A stretch of DNA of 64,000 bases from Paenibacillus oenotherae (GTDB lineage Bacteria > Bacillota > Bacilli > Paenibacillales > Paenibacillaceae): contig NZ_JAHZIJ010000021.1 of the NCBI RefSeq assembly GCF_019443105.1, positions 23,256 through 87,255 of the forward strand. The letters run 5' to 3'. Below the pieces are notes generated by a model. That model was not told the origin of the DNA, did no database searches, and was given only the letters and a program-made list of their open reading frames with translations. Position 1 is the first letter of the stretch. Every line of letters begins with the position of its first letter. The translations under genes were made by a program, and so were the position numbers. Of the stretch, positions 60,795 to 64,000 are shown piece after piece.

Positions 60795-62573
60795 ATGCCC
60801 AAGCAATCGACGGCGAGAAGACTACTCGGGTATGCTCTCGTCTATAAATTTAGAATTATTGGCGCGCTGCTGATTCTGTGCTGTGCGGTTGGCGCTGAGC
60901 TTGGCGGTCCGTATATTACGAAGACGATCATTGATCAGCATCTGTCCAAGGATACCGGGGAGCTGTCATCGGTGCTTGTGCTGCTTGCCTTTTATATGGG
61001 CCTGCTGCTGGTCGCCAGCATCGGCAATTTCCTGCAAGCCTATATTTTGCAGTCAACGGCTCTCCAAATTATTAAAAACATGCGTATGGATCTGATGAGG
61101 CACATTCAGCGGATTCCGCTCCGGTATTTCGACAATACTCCGATTGGCGGAGTTGTTTCGAGAATTGCCAATGATACAGAGGCGGTACGCGACCTGTTTA
61201 TGAGCTTTATGGCTACGTTCGTCGTGAGCTTCATACAGCTGACAGGTATTTATGTAGCACTATTTGTGCTGGATGTGAAGCTTGCGCTGTATTGCTTGCT
61301 GCTGCCGCCGATGTTCGCCATCATTATGATCATCCATCTGAAATATTCGAAGGGATTCATCAGCATCATGCGCGCACGTCTCAGCGATATGAACGCTATG
61401 ATCAATGAATCCATTGCCGTTATGCCTATTATTCAAGCCTTTCGCCGGGAGAGCAAGACGCTGCAAGAGTTTGAGGTGCTTAATGATGAGCGTTATATTA
61501 ATCAGATCAAACAGTTCCGCGTATTCTCTCTGTCCTCGCGTAATATTGTAGGTACAATCGGCAGCCTGGTTACTGCTTTGGTCATTTGGTATTTTGGCTT
61601 TCAATCGCTGCAGTCTGCTATTTCATTCGGCGTTTTCTATGCTTTTATCGATTACTTGGGGCGGATCTTCCATCCTATTATCGGGATATTCGATCAGCTG
61701 ACGAATGCGCAGAGAGCCTTTGTAGCTGCGGACAAGGTGTTTGCAATTATGGATATGGAGGGCACTGAGGTCGCGAAGACCGATGGTGTGGCCCGTCCCG
61801 AAGGCATTGTGAAGTTCGATAATGTGAGCTTTGCCTATAAGGCAGGGGAGAATGTGCTAAGCGGTATCTCCTTCGAGGTGCGCAAAGGGGAGACGGTCGC
61901 GCTTGTCGGACATACAGGCTCCGGCAAAAGCTCGATTGTGAATCTGCTCCTTGGCTTCTATGAGCCTGGGCAAGGCAAAATTACGATTGACGGGATGGAT
62001 ACGGCATCCATGTCCAAGCAGGCGCTGCGCAAGCATATGGGCATTGTGCTGCAGGATCCGTACCTTTTTGCCGGAGATATCAAATTCAACGTCAGCCTCT
62101 ACAATGAGCATATTTCATTCGAGCGTGTGCGCAGCGCACTTCAGGAGGTTGGAGCATCGACTTTCATTGAGCAGCTGCCTAATGGTTATGACGAGCAGGT
62201 AGTCGAGCGGGGCAGTACGCTGTCTGCGGGACAGCGGCAGCTGATTTCTTTTGCCAGAGCGCTCGCCTACGATCCTTCTATCCTGATTCTTGATGAAGCG
62301 ACGGCTAGTATCGACAGTGAGACGGAAGGGCTGATTCAGGAGGCGCTGAAGGTCGTCAGTGAAGGCCGGACGACTCTGGTTATCGCGCACAGGCTGTCAA
62401 CGATACGTGATGCCGATCAAATTCTCGTGCTGCATCGTGGCGAAATTGTGGAGCGGGGCAATCATGATGCGCTAATGGCGCTTGAAGGCAGATATTACAA
62501 AATGTATCAACTGCAAAAAGGGGAATCGGCCGCGGCCTCTTCTTCCGCTGCGGTAACGAATCATTCCCAATAA
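60795..62573 (+). CDS. ABC exporter half-transporter with catalytic ATPase site (YheH-like)
   Basis: A 592-residue partner of the preceding protein. Six helices lie in residues about 15-310. Walker A is GHTGSGKSS (about 372), Walker B LILDEATASID with the catalytic Glu, and H-loop IAHRLST. The signature reads LSAGQRQ, a Gly-to-Ala change. In a heterodimer this altered signature faces the degenerate Walker B (Asp) of the other subunit, so one ATP site is impaired and one intact, as in BmrC/BmrD. TTTAGGAGG precedes the ATG. Confidence 0.9.
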   Translation: MPKQSTARRLLGYALVYKFRIIGALLILCCAVGAELGGPYITKTIIDQHLSKDTGELSSVLVLLAFYMGLLLVASIGNFLQAYILQSTALQIIKNMRMDLMRHIQRIPLRYFDNTPIGGVVSRIANDTEAVRDLFMSFMATFVVSFIQLTGIYVALFVLDVKLALYCLLLPPMFAIIMIIHLKYSKGFISIMRARLSDMNAMINESIAVMPIIQAFRRESKTLQEFEVLNDERYINQIKQFRVFSLSSRNIVGTIGSLVTALVIWYFGFQSLQSAISFGVFYAFIDYLGRIFHPIIGIFDQLTNAQRAFVAADKVFAIMDMEGTEVAKTDGVARPEGIVKFDNVSFAYKAGENVLSGISFEVRKGETVALVGHTGSGKSSIVNLLLGFYEPGQGKITIDGMDTASMSKQALRKHMGIVLQDPYLFAGDIKFNVSLYNEHISFERVRSALQEVGASTFIEQLPNGYDEQVVERGSTLSAGQRQLISFARALAYDPSILILDEATASIDSETEGLIQEALKVVSEGRTTLVIAHRLSTIRDADQILVLHRGEIVERGNHDALMALEGRYYKMYQLQKGESAAASSSAAVTNHSQ

Positions 62574-62609
62574 ACGCTGATTCATGAGTGCTGAGAAGGG
62601 AAGACAGCG

Positions 62610-63203
62610 ATGATGATTTCCCTTTATAATGCGATATCTCTTTTATTTGTAGTGGTGGTACTGCTTGCGGTACTCTCGATTGTATATGCGAGCTGGAGGA
62701 ATGGGATCTCCCCCATGCCCTCCTCGGCAATTGTACGCTATGCGGTATCGAACGAGATTAACCGGCTGGAGAAGGGCGGTATCATTGTGGAGGCAGGCTC
62801 TGGCTGGGGGACGCTGGCGCTCCATGTGCTCCGCCATTGTTCCTGCCAGAAACTGATCGGAATCGAGAATTCCCCGGTACCGCTATGGGTGTCCCGGCTT
62901 AGTGTTCGTCTGCTATTGTCGCGAAAGTCCGCTTTAAGAGGAATCATAACGTTCAATCGCGGGGATATATACACCTACTCGTATGAACGGGCGGATGTCG
63001 TCTTGTGTTACTTATACCCGGGAGCGATGGAACGGTTAAACTTGGCTTTCAATGAACGGCTGAAGCCGGGTGCCCGGGTCATTAGCGTCTGCTTCGCTCT
63101 TCCCGGCTGGCGGCCGGAGCGCATTATAACATGCAATGATTTATACCGGACGAAGATTTATGTGTACCGCACTGTTGGTTACAGCGGGAACATTCATAGT
63201 TAA
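62610..63203 (+). CDS. Membrane-anchored class I SAM-dependent methyltransferase
   Basis: A 197-residue protein. One N-terminal helix (YNAISLLFVVVVLLAVLSIVYA) anchors it. The Rossmann motif I IIVEAGSGWGTLAL (about 58-71) binds SAM, then IGIENSP (motif II) and ADVVLCYLYPGAM (motif IV-like). C-terminal strands follow. GAAGGGAAGACAG precedes a tandem ATG. It lies 36 bp after the exporter pair and may be co-transcribed. Substrate unknown; a membrane or exported lipid or antibiotic is possible. Confidence 0.8.
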   Translation: MMISLYNAISLLFVVVVLLAVLSIVYASWRNGISPMPSSAIVRYAVSNEINRLEKGGIIVEAGSGWGTLALHVLRHCSCQKLIGIENSPVPLWVSRLSVRLLLSRKSALRGIITFNRGDIYTYSYERADVVLCYLYPGAMERLNLAFNERLKPGARVISVCFALPGWRPERIITCNDLYRTKIYVYRTVGYSGNIHS

Positions 63204-63207
63204 AGCC

Positions 63208-63252
63208 AGGGGCTATTCCTGTCATGTTCATGACTTATGGAATAGCCCTTTA
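63208..63252 (+). terminator. Terminator after the methyltransferase
   Basis: GGGCTATTCC (63210-63219) pairs with GGAATAGCCC (63239-63248), with an inner stem GTCATG/CATGAC, followed by TTTAAG. Confidence 0.8.
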
Positions 63253-63310
63253 AGCTCCTCTAACGGCACCGCGTCGCAGCGCCGTACCGCACGCATTTTG
63301 CAGCGAGTAG

Positions 63311-63873
63311 CGTGGTGTTGTCTTGCATGGCGTCGGCGGCAGGCTGCAGCCGAGAAGGAATGCCTGCGTGAGCGCAGGCATTTCGGTTAAAAGAGACCTT
63401 GGATGATGCAATGCCTGCATAAGTGCAGGAATGTAGCGGGAGAAGGGGCCAATTGAGGCAAATGTGGCGAAATACCTGCACCTTGGCAGGTATTTCGTCT
63501 TCAACAGGCCGAAATGGAGAGAAAGCCTGCCGTTTCGCAGGTATATTCGCCCGCCCCATGTGGTGGAATCGCATTGCATGGCAACGCAGCATCGTATCGT
63601 ATCGCATCGCACCGTATTGCAGCATCGCATCGCGACACCGCGCACCGTACCGCAGGTATATTTTCCAGCGGGAGGCGTGGTGTTGTCTTTGCATGGCGTC
63701 GGCGGCCGGCTGCAGCCGAGAAGGAATGCCTGCGTAAGCGCAGGCATTCCGGTTAAAAGAGACCGTGGATGATGCAATGCCTGCATAAGTGCAGGAATGT
63801 AGCGGGAGAAAGGGCCAATTGAGGCAAATATGGCGAAATACCTGCACCTTGGCAGGTATTTCGTCTTCAACAG
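63311..63873. repeat. Two near-identical ~200-bp blocks 365 bp apart carrying the four-hairpin element (copies H1 and H2)
   Basis: CGTGGTGTTGTC starts at 63311 and again at 63676; both run through GGCTGCAGCCGAGAAGGAATGC-type sequence to about 63511 and 63873 with few differences. Hairpins of H1: 63360-63382, 63409-63431, 63468-63502 (CGAAATACCTGC ... GCAGGTATTTCG, perfect) and 63524-63546. H2 repeats the first three. Orientation is minus, like G1/G2. Between the blocks, 63580-63655 is a degenerate ATCGC/ATCGT pentanucleotide run. No gene is seen from 63204 to the window end. Confidence 0.87.
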
Positions 63874-64000
63874 CAGAAATTTTGCAAAGAGTTAGCTTAC
63901 CTATAGAGAGCGGCAATTCGCTGTACACGGATTCTCGTAGAAGCAGTGGGCCACGACTTTTTATGAACAAAAGCGGGGTTTCTGAACGAGCGTTGTATGT

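Noticed and set aside
60434-60802. Minus-strand and plus-strand frames through the 66-bp repeats as genes
   Set aside because: The period is a multiple of three, so frames stay open by default; they overlap the ABC gene and have no start signals.

Overview
The window looks like a chromosomal segment of a Paenibacillus-type bacterium (Paenibacillaceae, Bacillota). The evidence is strong purine-rich ribosome-binding sites, frequent GTG and TTG starts, CUT1 sugar transporters without their own ATPase, a GH65 maltose phosphorylase, a YheI/YheH-like ABC pair, and many large non-coding gaps packed with CCTGC...GCAGG hairpins. No replication, rRNA or tRNA genes were seen. Species cannot be fixed from sequence alone.

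Layout. 1-1814: end of a sulfur/redox cluster (FAD reductase fragment, ferredoxin, sulfonate/taurine-type binding lipoprotein). 1858-4914: two MFS exporters. 4915-6364: non-coding repeats including a 320-bp tandem duplication. 6365-14354: a complete sialic acid catabolic cluster (lyase, SGNH esterase, ABC importer, ManNAc-6-P epimerase, ROK kinase, RpiR regulator, YhcH/NanQ protein). 14806-15135: a small LMW-phosphatase gene with an apparent ATT start. 15202-16436: an ArsR regulator with a short-chain dehydrogenase that share operator-like repeats. 16796-21359: secreted esterase, RlmN-like methylase, chemotaxis receptor. 21881-24861: maltose phosphorylase and beta-phosphoglucomutase under a perfect 18-bp LacI-type operator.

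25989-41990 is the most unusual part. A PilZ-like / HMG-CoA reductase / aminoglycoside-phosphotransferase-like fusion protein (27106-29952) lies near a minus-strand run encoding a CarS-like CDP-archaeol synthase homologue, a UbiA-type prenyltransferase homologue and a rifampicin-phosphotransferase-like dikinase, with a divergent CDP-alcohol phosphatidyltransferase. Directly after it is a six-gene operon (KAS III, ATP-grasp ligase, OleD-like reductase, MBL hydrolase, adenylate-forming CapK-like enzyme, acyltransferase-like protein). Together this reads as one or two uncharacterised lipid or isoprenoid pathways, possibly archaeal-like membrane-lipid chemistry in a bacterium.

42071-63203 is mixed metabolism and stress response: LysR/IlvE, an ECF41 sigma factor, isochorismatase with a coupled 45-aa ORF, a DUF2157-GDYXXLXY membrane protein, MFS, aldo/keto reductase, XRE-cupin regulator, a DoxX/extradiol-dioxygenase pair, glycerate kinase, TetR, alkanesulfonate monooxygenase SsuD, a heterodimeric ABC exporter and a membrane-anchored methyltransferase.

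Across the whole window at least ten copies of a four-hairpin intergenic element (about 190 bp, both orientations, always 3' of genes) occur with compensatory base changes in their stems. This repeat family and the 27-42 kb lipid region are the two leading candidates for undescribed biology.
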